Source of the DNA: Clostridia bacterium
GTDB lineage: Bacteria > Bacillota_A > Clostridia > Christensenellales > Borkfalkiaceae
Reading direction: 5' to 3'
DNA length: 22,178 bases
Assembly (NCBI GenBank): GCA_017457015.1
Contig: JAFTIG010000040.1
Span: 1-22,178 of the forward strand
Positions 1 through 7,307 of this stretch are shown here, piece by piece (position 1 is the first letter of the stretch; every line of letters starts with the position of its first letter). The notes under the pieces were generated by a model, which searched no databases, had not been told where the DNA came from, and was given only the letters and a program-made list of their open reading frames with translations. The translations under genes were made by a program, and so were the position numbers.

Positions 1-160
1 TTACACGGCAAGAGCAAGGAACGCGAATAATTTTAACGTTTGCCGGATAAGTCAAACGGCTAGATCCAGCAAGATCCGCCCCTGCATACGAACACCAGTT
101 GCAACAAAAAGCAACGATATTCGGGGTAAATTCTTTCTTTTCCGTAGTTACTTCTTGCAT
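1..160 (-). CDS. mvhD: MvhD/FlpD-type hydrogenase iron-sulfur subunit, 3' part cut by window edge
   Basis: Only the first 53 codons are present; the frame stays open to base 1. The visible N-terminus carries the family motif [13 protein letters not shown] (about residues 20-32), then SRLTYP and [10 protein letters not shown], typical of the delta subunit of methyl-viologen-reducing hydrogenase and its FlpD/FlxD relatives. In known complexes this small 2Fe-2S protein passes electrons from a hydrogenase, formate dehydrogenase or NADH module to the flavin of HdrA. It is the last visible gene of the fumC-hdrBCA operon. Its ATG lies inside the 3' end of hdrA (13-base overlap), and a GGAGGT ribosome site at about 170-175 lies inside hdrA codons, so translation is probably coupled. 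Full members are about 130-150 residues, so roughly two thirds is missing. Family identity is confident; the electron donor is unknown. Confidence 0.88.
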   Translation of the reverse strand, partial: MQEVTTEKKEFTPNIVAFCCNWCSYAGADLAGSSRLTYPANVKIIRVPCSCRV

Positions 161-2145
161 ATTGCTTCTACCTCCGACATAATTTGCTTGGAGCTAAATC
201 CTTTCAAATCCATCGCGCCCGAAGGACAAGTTACCGTACAAGCACCGCAGCCTTGACATACTGCAGGATTTACGGACGCAACACGTCTAACTTCAGTCTT
301 TCCACCGCCAAGACGGAATTCTTTATCAACGTAAGTGATCGCACCGTATGCGCATACGTTCGCGCATTGGCTACAACCGTTACACATCATTTCATCAGGT
401 GTCGCAACGCAAGGATTGGTCTTTAACTTATCTTTTACAAGCAAACCGATAACCTTTGCAGCACACGCAGACGCTTGCGATACCGTTTCAGGAATATCTT
501 TCGGACCTTGACAACAACCGGAAAGGAACACGCCTGCCGTCGGACTTTCTACCGGACGGAGTTTGGGGTGCGCTTCGGTAAAGAAGTCGTTGGTATCCAT
601 ACTTGCAGTAAGCATAGTTGCGAGCGGTCTTGCCGATTTGTCGGGTTCAATTGCCGCTGCTAAAACTACCAAGTCCGCATTTATTTTTATCTGTTTATTT
701 GCAATAAGATCCGAGCCTTGAACGATAAGTTTATCGCCTTCGGGTGAAACCTTACCTACCATACCTTTTATATAATGTACGCCGTAATCTTCAACTGCAC
801 GGCGGTAGAACTCGTCAAAATTCTTACCGGGTGTTCTTACGTCGATATAGAATACGTATACGTCGGTATCGGGATATTTGTCACGGGTAAGCATTGCGTG
901 TTTTGCGGTATACATACAGCAAATCTTAGAGCAATATTCTTTACCCTTTTCCGCGCACGCTTCACATCTTGAGCCAACGCATTGTACGAATACGAGCGTG
1001 TGGGGATGTTTGCCGTCTGACGGACGGAGAAGTTTACCTGCGGTAGGACCTGCCGCGTTCATAAGACGTTCAAATTCAAGAGAAGTGATTACGTCTTTAC
1101 TTTGACTATATGCAAATTCATCGAACTTATCCATACTGATAGGATTAAAGCCGGTTGCAGCAACTATTGCGCCGTACTTTTCTTCAATATATTCGTCCTT
1201 TTGCGTATAGTCGATTGCCTTTGCCGTACAAACTTTTGAGCATACGCCACACTTGCCAGTTTTAAGCATAGTACAGTAATTTGCGTCAATCGTCGCAACC
1301 TTTGGTACTGCCTGTGCAAACGGAATATATATCGCGCGTTTATTGTCCATGCCCAAGTTAAAGTCGTTGGGAACTTTTTTCTGCGGACATTTTTCCGTAC
1401 AAAGTCCACAACCCGTACAAACGTCTTCCTTAACGTAACGCGCTTTCTTTTTAATTCTTACGTTGAAGTTACCTACGAAACCTTTGATTTCATCAACTTC
1501 GCTGTAAGAGAAAATTCTAATCTTATCGTGTTGAGCAACGTCAACCATTTTCGGCGTAAGAATACAAGCCGCACAGTCGAGCGTAGGGAATGTCTTATCA
1601 ATCTGCGCCATTTTGCCGCCGATAGTAGGTTTCTTTTCCACGATGTCAACTTCAAAGCCTGCGTCTGCAATATCGAGTGCAGTTTGAATACCCGCGATAC
1701 CACCGCCGATAACGAGTGCACGTTTAGTAACGGGGCTTTCACCCGGGGTGAGCGGTGCATTAAGATTTACTTTAGCGATAGCCGTTCTACCGAGAACGAT
1801 AGCCTTTTCCGTTCCTTCTTCTATGTCTTTGTGAATCCACGAACACTGTTCACGGATGTTTGCGATTTCAACCATGTAAGGGTTGATACCCGCAGCGGCA
1901 GCCGTCTTTCTAAACGTTGCCTCATGCATTCTCGGTGAACAGGAGCAAACTACAAGCCCTGTAAGTTTATGCTCTTTAATAGCGTCTTTTATAAGTTCCT
2001 GTCCTGCCTGTGAACACATATACTGATAGTTGGCGGAATGAACTACTCCCGGTTCGCTCGCAAGGGCTTCTGCTACCCTTTTAACGTCGACCGTTCCGGC
2101 AATGTTACTGCCGCACCAACATACGAATACTCCAATTCTTTGCAT
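148..2145 (-). CDS. hdrA: HdrA-like FAD/iron-sulfur heterodisulfide reductase subunit A
   Basis: 665-residue HdrA homologue, the flavoprotein core of Hdr complexes and the site of flavin-based electron bifurcation where that occurs. Visible parts in order: HdrA N-terminal domain with [14 protein letters not shown] (67-80); Rossmann FAD site GGGIAG (147-152); the cluster-binding segment around [14 protein letters not shown] (187-200); an inserted ferredoxin with CxxCxxCxxxC at 243-253 and a further cysteine set at 299-306; and two C-terminal 4Fe-4S motifs, [11 protein letters not shown] (588-598) and [11 protein letters not shown] (630-640). The length matches the standalone HdrA form rather than a fusion. 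The start is fixed by AAAGGAG 8 bases upstream. It lies 14 bases after hdrC and overlaps mvhD. In bacteria these proteins do not act on the CoM-S-S-CoB substrate, so the partner reaction here is unknown. Cytoplasmic: no membrane segment is visible. Confidence 0.95.
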   Translation of the reverse strand: MQRIGVFVCWCGSNIAGTVDVKRVAEALASEPGVVHSANYQYMCSQAGQELIKDAIKEHKLTGLVVCSCSPRMHEATFRKTAAAAGINPYMVEIANIREQCSWIHKDIEEGTEKAIVLGRTAIAKVNLNAPLTPGESPVTKRALVIGGGIAGIQTALDIADAGFEVDIVEKKPTIGGKMAQIDKTFPTLDCAACILTPKMVDVAQHDKIRIFSYSEVDEIKGFVGNFNVRIKKKARYVKEDVCTGCGLCTEKCPQKKVPNDFNLGMDNKRAIYIPFAQAVPKVATIDANYCTMLKTGKCGVCSKVCTAKAIDYTQKDEYIEEKYGAIVAATGFNPISMDKFDEFAYSQSKDVITSLEFERLMNAAGPTAGKLLRPSDGKHPHTLVFVQCVGSRCEACAEKGKEYCSKICCMYTAKHAMLTRDKYPDTDVYVFYIDVRTPGKNFDEFYRRAVEDYGVHYIKGMVGKVSPEGDKLIVQGSDLIANKQIKINADLVVLAAAIEPDKSARPLATMLTASMDTNDFFTEAHPKLRPVESPTAGVFLSGCCQGPKDIPETVSQASACAAKVIGLLVKDKLKTNPCVATPDEMMCNGCSQCANVCAYGAITYVDKEFRLGGGKTEVRRVASVNPAVCQGCGACTVTCPSGAMDLKGFSSKQIMSEVEAICKK

Positions 2146-2159
2146 TTGTATTCTCCTTT

Positions 2160-2552
2160 TTATTTACTGTATTTCCTGAGTGCACTGACGATTGCCTGTT
2201 GGGGCATATCGTCGTCTAAGAGTTCGGGAATATCGTCTGCTTTAAGATGATTTGCTCCCTGCGCTCTCACCGCTTCCAAACGCACCGCTTCAACGAGTTT
2301 TGCAGGTTCAACGCCTCTCGGGCATCTGTCTACGCACGCAAAACAGGTAAGACAACGGTATATGGACTTTGACTTGAGTAACGGTTCGATATCACCCGAT
2401 TCAACCATGTAAACGAACTGATGGGGATGATATTCCATTTCGTCGTAAGCGGGGCAAGTTCCCGAGCATTTACCGCATTTCATGCACTTTCTCGGATTCA
2501 CGCCACTACGACGGATAATTTCTTCGCTTATTTTCTTGTTGGAATTTTCCAT
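2160..2552 (-). CDS. hdrC: HdrC-like dicluster ferredoxin subunit
   Basis: 130-residue soluble protein with two complete 4Fe-4S motifs: CMKCGKCSGTCP (23-34) and CLTCFACVDRCP (67-78). This spacing and size are those of HdrC, which carries electrons between the HdrA flavin and the HdrB active-site clusters. The protein lacks the haem subunit HdrE and any membrane helix, so it belongs to the soluble HdrABC type. Translation starts 7 bases after the hdrB stop. The last hdrB codons (AAG GAG TAA) double as its ribosome binding site, with 10 bases before the ATG. The fixed order hdrB-hdrC-hdrA supports one multiprotein complex. Confidence 0.94.
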   Translation of the reverse strand: MENSNKKISEEIIRRSGVNPRKCMKCGKCSGTCPAYDEMEYHPHQFVYMVESGDIEPLLKSKSIYRCLTCFACVDRCPRGVEPAKLVEAVRLEAVRAQGANHLKADDIPELLDDDMPQQAIVSALRKYSK

Positions 2553-2559
2553 TTCGCAT

Positions 2560-3339
2560 TTACTCCTTTACACCGAGTGCTTCGGCGAGCAATTCGGTGA
2601 AATATACTACCGGCAATTCAGAGCCGTTTTTGATAAGATTATAACGACACAAAGGACAAGCGGTCACGATTTCTTCCGCACCTTTTAAGGCAGCGTTTTC
2701 AGAAACTCTATTACTTTTTGCCTTTGCAAGTTCTTTACTCTCTAACGCAATATATCCGCCACAGCACTCGTTGCGATATGAATACACAACCGGTTCAGCA
2801 CCGAGAGCGCGGATAAGATCTTCTATTATAGTCGGATTTTCTACGTCGTCCATAGCCATAACTTTACCGGGACGGAGAAGTAAACAGCCGTAATACGCTG
2901 CAATCTTTCTGCCAGTAAGCGGTTTAACGACCTTTTCTTTTAATTTGTCAAAACCGACCACGTCGCGGAGAAGTTCAAGGTAATGCAACACCTTCGTTTC
3001 ACCGTGATATTCTTCTTCAGGCGCGTTATACTTGTTTACGCGCATAGCAAAGAATTCGTCGTTTGCTATCTGTGCGTTAGTCTGCTTGATAACGTTGTGG
3101 CAAGCAGAACAAACGGATACTAACGGTTGACCTTTTTTACCTGCTTCTGTAAGTGCTCTAACAGACGAAAGTTTGGTTGCAAGTTCGTCGTTAGCGGTAG
3201 TGAATACTCCGCCACAACACTGCCAGTTCTCGATTTCTTCTAAAGTAACGCCCAAAACTTCCGCGCACTTTCTTGCATAAATATCAAGATCCTTTGCCTT
3301 GTTTTTTAAGGTACAGCCGGGGAAATAACTAACTTTCAT
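2560..3339 (-). CDS. hdrB: HdrB-like CCG-domain subunit
   Basis: 259-residue protein with two full cysteine-rich (CCG) domains. The first is C9, C41-C42, C77xxC80; the second is C152, C192-C193, C228xxC231. All ligands of the two non-cubane 4Fe-4S clusters known from methanogen HdrB are therefore present, so the active centre looks intact. In methanogens HdrB reduces the CoM-CoB disulfide; in bacteria the physiological disulfide or other acceptor is mostly unknown. The same fold occurs in GlpC, in SdhE and in the C-terminal half of TfrB of thiol:fumarate reductase, which matters because fumarase is the gene immediately before it. AAGGAG lies 11 bases before the ATG and overlaps the fumC stop codon, suggesting coupled translation. 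Confidence 0.94.
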   Translation of the reverse strand: MKVSYFPGCTLKNKAKDLDIYARKCAEVLGVTLEEIENWQCCGGVFTTANDELATKLSSVRALTEAGKKGQPLVSVCSACHNVIKQTNAQIANDEFFAMRVNKYNAPEEEYHGETKVLHYLELLRDVVGFDKLKEKVVKPLTGRKIAAYYGCLLLRPGKVMAMDDVENPTIIEDLIRALGAEPVVYSYRNECCGGYIALESKELAKAKSNRVSENAALKGAEEIVTACPLCRYNLIKNGSELPVVYFTELLAEALGVKE

Positions 3340-3354
3340 ACAAACAGTCTCTCC

Positions 3355-4731
3355 TTAAACCATTTTTTCCGGATGGAATACTTCATCAAATTTTTCTGCA
3401 GTTAAGAATCCAAGTTCCACACACGCTTGCTTTAAAGAAACTCCGTCTTTATAAGCCTTCTTTGCTGTCTTTGCCGCGTTTTCGTATCCGATATAAGGAT
3501 TGAGTGCGGTAACAAGCATCAAAGAGTTGTGGAGATTGTGATCCATTTTTTCGCGGTTTGCCTTAATACCAACCGCACAATTATCGTTAAACGATACGAT
3601 TGCTTCTGCAAGCAGTCTTGCCGATTGCAAGAAGTTATAAATACAAACGGGCATAAACACGTTGAGTTCAAAGTTGCCCTGTGATGCAGCCATAGAAACT
3701 GCAACGTCGTTACCCATTACCTGAACGGCAACCATGGTAACCGCTTCACATTGAGTGGGATTAACTTTACCTGGCATTATTGACGAACCGGGTTCGTTTT
3801 CAGGAATAAAGATTTCGCCTAAACCGTCACGCGGACCGCTCGCAAGCCAACGAACGTCGTTTGCAATCTTCATCATATCAGCAGCGAGAGCCTTGATTGC
3901 GCCGTGTGCGAACACGATTTCATCCTTGCTCGTTAAAGCGTGGAATTTATTGCCTGCCGTAACGAATTTCTTGCCCGTAATTTTGGATACTTTTTCCGCA
4001 ACGAGTTTATCAAAGCCTTTAGGTGTGTTGAGTCCCGTACCTACCGCAGTACCGCCGAGCGCAAGCTCCGCAAGCGGTTTAACGGAAAGCTTTAAGAGTT
4101 CAACGTCTCTTTCAAGACTAGATCTCCAACCTGAAATTTCCTGACTGAAAGTAATAGGCGTTGCGTCTTGCAAGTGAGTTCTTCCACACTTAACTACGCC
4201 TTCATGTTCTTTTTCAAGGCGCTTAAAAGTTTCAATCAAAAGTTCAGCCGCAGGGATAAGTTTGTCTTCAATAGCGACGACTGCCGAAATATGCATAGCC
4301 GTCGGGAAAGTATCGTTTGAAGACTGGCTCATATTTATATCGTCGTTAGGGTGTAAAATCTTTTGCCCCGCAAGTTCGTTTCCGCGGTTTGCAATAACTT
4401 CGTTTGCGTTCATGTTAGACTGAGTACCAGAACCCGTCTGCCATACTACGAGCGGAAAGTGTCCGAAAAGTTCACCGCTTATAACTTCGTCACAAGCCTT
4501 TTCTATTGCCGCGAGTTTTTGATCGGTCATTTTTTCAGGACGAAGTTCGTGATTTGCTTGCGCCGCTGCTTTTTTAAGTACGCCGAAAGCACGCGTAATT
4601 TCTCTAGGCATAACTTCAATGCCTACGCCGATCTTAAAGTTCTCGGACGAACGTTGAGTTTGTGCAGCCCAGTAACGGTCTGCAGGGACTTTCATTTCGC
4701 CCATAGAATCGTGTTCAATGCGATATTCCAT
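3355..4731 (-). CDS. fumC: Class II fumarate hydratase
   Basis: 458 residues, the usual length of oxygen-stable, homotetrameric class II fumarase, which interconverts malate and fumarate without an Fe-S cluster. The superfamily signature [13 protein letters not shown] is at 325-337 with the catalytic serine in its GSS loop. The general base histidine is in GRTHLQDA (His195). Substrate-contact motifs [14 protein letters not shown] (109-122) and [12 protein letters not shown] are intact. Aspartase and argininosuccinate lyase are relatives, but these motifs are fumarase-like. It is the first gene of the hdrBCA-mvhD operon, 15 bases before hdrB, with AAAGGAG before its ATG and its own promoter at 4822-4850. 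The placement suggests that fumarate is made where the Hdr complex works; this is inference. Confidence 0.95.
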   Translation of the reverse strand: MEYRIEHDSMGEMKVPADRYWAAQTQRSSENFKIGVGIEVMPREITRAFGVLKKAAAQANHELRPEKMTDQKLAAIEKACDEVISGELFGHFPLVVWQTGSGTQSNMNANEVIANRGNELAGQKILHPNDDINMSQSSNDTFPTAMHISAVVAIEDKLIPAAELLIETFKRLEKEHEGVVKCGRTHLQDATPITFSQEISGWRSSLERDVELLKLSVKPLAELALGGTAVGTGLNTPKGFDKLVAEKVSKITGKKFVTAGNKFHALTSKDEIVFAHGAIKALAADMMKIANDVRWLASGPRDGLGEIFIPENEPGSSIMPGKVNPTQCEAVTMVAVQVMGNDVAVSMAASQGNFELNVFMPVCIYNFLQSARLLAEAIVSFNDNCAVGIKANREKMDHNLHNSLMLVTALNPYIGYENAAKTAKKAYKDGVSLKQACVELGFLTAEKFDEVFHPEKMV

Positions 4732-4737
4732 ATTTTT

Positions 4738-4798
4738 CTCCTTTGCCCCAACACGGTTATTTTTGCCAAATTTGCTTATGCGCGCGTGTATCAGGGCA
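4738..4798 (-). promoter_or_regulatory. fumC leader with possible hairpin next to the ribosome site
   Basis: The predicted fumC mRNA leader is about 84 bases. TGCCC (rc strand) pairs with GGGCA and ACACG with CGTGT, at 4785-4798 and 4744-4755. This gives an interrupted stem of 5 + 5 pairs around a 29-base loop. The stem ends directly at the AAAGGAG ribosome site (4738-4744). It may affect translation of the operon, or be a chance pairing. Confidence 0.3.
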
Positions 4799-4821
4799 GT
4801 ATTCGCTTATTTTAGATTTAT

Positions 4822-4850
4822 ATTATAACAAATGCCATTAATTTTGTAAA
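4822..4850 (-). promoter_or_regulatory. Promoter of the fumC-hdrBCA-mvhD operon
   Basis: On the minus strand: -35 TTTACA (4845-4850), 17-base spacer, perfect -10 TATAAT (4822-4827). Predicted transcription start is near 4815. No other strong promoter was seen between fumC and mvhD, so the five genes are probably one transcript. Confidence 0.8.
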
Positions 4851-5009
4851 ATATTTAGCCCCCACGCGCAAAACAAAATCAATATAAAAAAATTATAAAC
4901 TCATAACAATTTTGTTATAACGCGCCACTTTTTGACCATATATTGCCACTTATATACTTTTATCATGTAAACTATGGAAAATTTTCCTTTTTTCGGCAAT
5001 CTAATTTGC
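4851..5009. other. AT-rich part of the 4732-5062 intergenic region
   Basis: The 331-base divergent gap between fumC and azlC holds the fumC promoter and leader on one side and the azlC promoter on the other. The middle is AT-rich and has no gene that I can support. Its only clear structure is the short palindrome at 4903-4918. Confidence 0.6.
4903..4918. promoter_or_regulatory. Short palindrome, possible operator
   Basis: ATAACAA-TT-TTGTTAT: perfect 7-base arms with a 2-base centre, between the divergent fumC and azlC promoters. It is placed about 50 bases upstream of the fumC -35 box. It could be a repressor or activator site. No matching regulator gene is adjacent, and AT-rich palindromes arise by chance. 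Confidence 0.3.
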
Positions 5010-5038
5010 TTGCAAGTATAAAAATTTTGTGATAGAAT
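5010..5038 (+). promoter_or_regulatory. Promoter of azlCD
   Basis: -35 TTGCAA (5010-5015), 17-base spacer, -10 TAGAAT (5033-5038). Predicted start near 5045 gives an 18-base leader with GGAG at 5053-5056. The leader is too short for a T-box or leucine attenuator. Confidence 0.7.
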
Positions 5039-5062
5039 AAATGCGTTTTAACGGAGCGCATA

Positions 5063-5797
5063 ATGAAAGACGTACATACTCTTAAATTTTCCAAAGGAAT
5101 AAAAGACGGTTTACCTATAGGTTTGGGATACTTATCGGTATCCATCGCGTTCGGTGTACAGGCAAGCCTTTTGGGCGTGCCCGTTTATATGGCGTTATTT
5201 ATATCCATGACTAATCTTACCAGTGCAGGACAACTCGCAGGCTTAACGGTCATAGCGACGCTTGGAACGGTGTTAGAAATGATACTCACCCAACTCGTTA
5301 TAAACGCGCGGTATTTTTTAATGAGTATAACTTTATCCCAAAAACTAGACGACAGTTTTACCACGTCGCAAAGGTTTTTCTGCTCGGCGTTTATAACAGA
5401 CGAAATCTTTGCAGTTGCGTCGGCAAAACCCACCGCACTCAATCGTAAATATTTCTACGGATTGGTAATACTCCCCTACGTCGGTTGGACGCTAGGAACG
5501 CTTATCGGCGCGGTGCTGGGTAGCGTTCTACCAAACCAAATAACAAACGCTTTAGGGATTGCACTTTACGCCATGTTCATTGCGATAATCATACCGCCGT
5601 CACTATCGGTTAAAGGCGTTCTCCCCTCCGTCATAATTGCGGCAGGTATAAGTTGTGCTATTTATTTTATCCCCCCGTTTAAAAGTCTTTCTACGGGGCT
5701 TGCGGTAATAATAAGCGCGGTTGGATCGGCTGCGATAACGGCTCTCTTATTCCCTGTAAAAACCGTTGACGAACAATCGGAAAAGGGGGTAGCGTAA
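5063..5797 (+). CDS. azlC: AzlC-type branched-chain amino acid exporter, large subunit
   Basis: 244-residue polytopic membrane protein of the AzlC family (LIV-E exporter). The N-terminal GLPIGLGYLSVSIAFGV and the segment NARYFLMSITLSQKL followed by AFITDEIFAV (about residues 93-120) are family hallmarks. Hydrophobic stretches along the chain fit roughly six to seven helices. With AzlD it forms a two-subunit exporter; characterised members expel branched-chain amino acids or analogues. The actual substrate here cannot be read from sequence. The start is set by GGAG 6 bases upstream and a consensus promoter. The stop codon is immediately followed by the azlD ATG, so the two genes are translationally coupled. 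Confidence 0.92.
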   Translation: MKDVHTLKFSKGIKDGLPIGLGYLSVSIAFGVQASLLGVPVYMALFISMTNLTSAGQLAGLTVIATLGTVLEMILTQLVINARYFLMSITLSQKLDDSFTTSQRFFCSAFITDEIFAVASAKPTALNRKYFYGLVILPYVGWTLGTLIGAVLGSVLPNQITNALGIALYAMFIAIIIPPSLSVKGVLPSVIIAAGISCAIYFIPPFKSLSTGLAVIISAVGSAAITALLFPVKTVDEQSEKGVA

Positions 5798-6109
5798 ATG
5801 GAACTTTGGAAAATGGCGTTAATGATTTTGGTAATGGCTGGCGTTACCTATATTATACGAATGATTCCGTTCGTATTTTTTAGAAAGAAAATAAAAAACA
5901 GATACGTTTTAAGCCTACTCTATTACATACCGTACGCAGTTTTGTCGGCAATGACCTTTCCGTATATATTCTACGCCACTGGCAATATTTGGACGGCTCT
6001 TATCGGAACTATCGTAGCGCTTATAGCCGCAGTATGTAAGCGTTCTCTCTTAACGGTTGCGATACTCTCTTGCTTATCCGTTTTGGTTTTTGGATTTATA
6101 ATAGCATAA
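5798..6109 (+). CDS. azlD: AzlD-type branched-chain amino acid exporter, small subunit
   Basis: 103-residue protein of the AzlD family, the small partner of AzlC. It begins with a helix holding TYIIRMIPFVFF (about 18-29). Further hydrophobic helices follow at about 40-60, 65-82 and 85-102, consistent with the usual four-helix topology. The R-x-x-P motif after the first helix is typical. The ATG directly abuts the azlC stop (TAA ATG), with a purine-rich ribosome site (AAAAGGGGG) in the last azlC codons. It is followed by the terminator at 6181-6220. The pair has no local regulator gene. Confidence 0.9.
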   Translation: MELWKMALMILVMAGVTYIIRMIPFVFFRKKIKNRYVLSLLYYIPYAVLSAMTFPYIFYATGNIWTALIGTIVALIAAVCKRSLLTVAILSCLSVLVFGFIIA

Positions 6110-6111
6110 AA

Positions 6112-6158
6112 AGCGTGCGAATTTCTTTATATATTATCTGCAAATTAAAAAGCACGCT
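6112..6158 (+). other. Loose inverted repeat after azlD
   Basis: AGCGTGC (6112-6118) and GCACGCT (6152-6158) are perfect 7-base arms, with weaker AATTT/AAATT pairing inside. There is no U-tract directly after. It may be a minor RNA fold ahead of the main terminator. Confidence 0.3.
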
Positions 6159-6180
6159 ACGTTTTGCGTTAGATCGTGAA

Positions 6181-6220
6181 AAACACCCCAAAAGTTAGAC
6201 AAACTTTTGGGGTGTTTTTA
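6181..6220. terminator. Bidirectional terminator between azlD and the HAD gene
   Basis: A perfect 16-bp stem (6181-6196 and 6202-6217) with a 5-base loop AGACA, then T-runs on both sides (TTTTT on the plus strand; the equivalent on the minus strand). It serves two convergent genes, azlD (+) and the HAD phosphatase (-). Confidence 0.95.
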
Positions 6221-6241
6221 TAATCACTATTAACTCGCTTT

Positions 6242-6886
6242 TTATTTTAAAACTGTTAAAATTTCGCTTGGGGATTTGACGAATATTTTTGCACCTACCG
6301 CTTCTAATTGCTCTCTACTGCGGTTGCCCCAAAGAGCCGCAATCGGCGTTATGTGTGCGTTTATTGCCGCTAATATATCAGTTTCACCATCACCTATAAG
6401 ATAGGTATTTTCTTTTTCAACGCCAAAGTCAGACAAAATTCTAAACACTTCTTTAGGGGAAGGTTTTGCACTGTCAGTATTTCCCACGCCAACAATATCG
6501 TCAAAAGGTAAATCAATAAAAAACGCCGGTATGAAAGGTGCTAATTCTTCGGGGGTTTTATTAGTTAAAAGCGAAAGTTTATATCCGCGCCCTTTAAGGG
6601 TTGTTAAAACGTCTTTTACATCATCGAAAAGTTTGGTCTTAACTATCCCGTAACGGTCGTAAACTTTTTCGTAACTGCACCAAATTTCCATAAGTTTTTC
6701 TACCGGTAAATCCCCTAAAAGCGTCCGCATAAAATTAACTGCGTCGTTACCGATAACCTGTTTATAGTCAGCGTAACTTCTCGGCTGATAACCAAAATTT
6801 ACAATAGTTTTATTCATACAATCGGCAATATCTTCTTTGGTGTCTAAAATAGTGCCGTCTAAATCAAAAATAGCAACCTTTTCCAT
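6242..6886 (-). CDS. HAD-family phosphatase, phosphoglycolate phosphatase-like
   Basis: 214-residue haloacid-dehalogenase-superfamily hydrolase. Motif I is FDLDGTILDT near the N-terminus, with nucleophile Asp8 and acid Asp10. Motif II is LSLLTNKT. The lysine motif lies in the AKPSP segment, and motif IV is LIGDGETDI. The helical cap between motifs I and II and the length fit the Gph/PpaX group, which dephosphorylates phosphoglycolate or pyrophosphate; the substrate is not determined. I chose the ATG at 6886 because AAGGA lies just before it. An in-frame ATG at 6934 lies within the -10 region of the gene's own promoter and upstream of the predicted transcription start, so it cannot be used from that promoter. 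A single-gene unit. Confidence 0.88.
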   Translation of the reverse strand: MEKVAIFDLDGTILDTKEDIADCMNKTIVNFGYQPRSYADYKQVIGNDAVNFMRTLLGDLPVEKLMEIWCSYEKVYDRYGIVKTKLFDDVKDVLTTLKGRGYKLSLLTNKTPEELAPFIPAFFIDLPFDDIVGVGNTDSAKPSPKEVFRILSDFGVEKENTYLIGDGETDILAAINAHITPIAALWGNRSREQLEAVGAKIFVKSPSEILTVLK

Positions 6887-6918
6887 AAAATCCTTCATAT
6901 AAGTATTAATGCAATAAT

Positions 6919-6948
6919 AAAGGCATTGTATCAAAATACAACGCCTTT
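6919..6948 (-). terminator. Hairpin ending the glycerol-3-phosphate operon
   Basis: Arms 6919-6931 and 6936-6948 (AAAGGCATTGTAT / ATACAACGCCTTT) pair at 12 of 13 positions (13 with one G-U) around a 4-base loop. It starts about 10 bases after the DUF1667 stop. The following T-tract on the minus strand is weak (TTTATTATT). The same bases hold the next promoter. Confidence 0.65.
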
Positions 6949-6953
6949 GTCAA
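6925..6953 (-). promoter_or_regulatory. Promoter of the HAD phosphatase gene
   Basis: Minus strand: perfect -35 TTGACA (6948-6953), 17-base spacer, -10 TACAAT (6925-6930). Predicted start is near 6918, giving a 32-base leader. It is embedded in the hairpin at 6919-6948. Confidence 0.8.
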
Positions 6954-6958
6954 TTAAT

Positions 6959-7306
6959 TTATTCAACGTTTCCTGCAACCACAAGATTTGCCCCGTCAGC
7001 AAAATCCGCGCATATTACGTCGCCTATTTTAACGGGTAAAGTTACAATCATACCGTTAATTTTTTTCATAAGCGAGAAAAGGTCTTGCTTTTTAACGGAT
7101 GCATCAGTTTTTACAGGCACTAATACTCCGCGGTCGCTCTTGACGGTAGTAGTTAAAACTCTTTTAGGACACGTCACTTCGTTCTCGGCGTAAAGTTTTC
7201 CGCGCGGACAAGTATTGCCCGTTATACTAACCACCTTACCGTCCAAAAGGCTAACCGATATTTCACAACCCATAGGACATTCTATGCAAGTAATCTTTCT
7301 ATCCAT
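6959..7306 (-). CDS. DUF1667 cysteine-rich protein
   Basis: 115-residue protein of the DUF1667 family, whose genes commonly sit after a glycerol-3-phosphate dehydrogenase and an FAD oxidoreductase, as here. Near the N-terminus are C7, C10, C14 and C33, followed by C46. The pattern CxxCxxxC then C-P-R-G recalls the 4Fe-4S site at the start of molybdopterin oxidoreductases, so an iron-sulfur cluster is a reasonable inference; the rest of the chain has no molybdopterin domain. It starts 1 base after the preceding stop, using a GGAGG site inside the last codons of that gene. Its biochemical role is not established; an electron-transfer or assembly subunit of the complex is likely. Confidence 0.85.
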   Translation of the reverse strand: MDRKITCIECPMGCEISVSLLDGKVVSITGNTCPRGKLYAENEVTCPKRVLTTTVKSDRGVLVPVKTDASVKKQDLFSLMKKINGMIVTLPVKIGDVICADFADGANLVVAGNVE

Positions 7307-7307
7307 A

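Noticed and set aside
1528..1938. Open frame of 136 codons on the plus strand
   Set aside because: It lies antisense within hdrA, has no ribosome site, and is composed of cysteine/arginine-rich shadow sequence; hdrA is well supported.
5039..5062. T-box or leucine riboswitch ahead of azlCD
   Set aside because: The predicted leader is only about 18 bases, and no T-box or stem structure is present.
6884..6934. Longer HAD protein starting at 6934
   Set aside because: That ATG lies within the promoter's -10 region and upstream of predicted +1 (6918); the ATG at 6886 has AAGGA in front.
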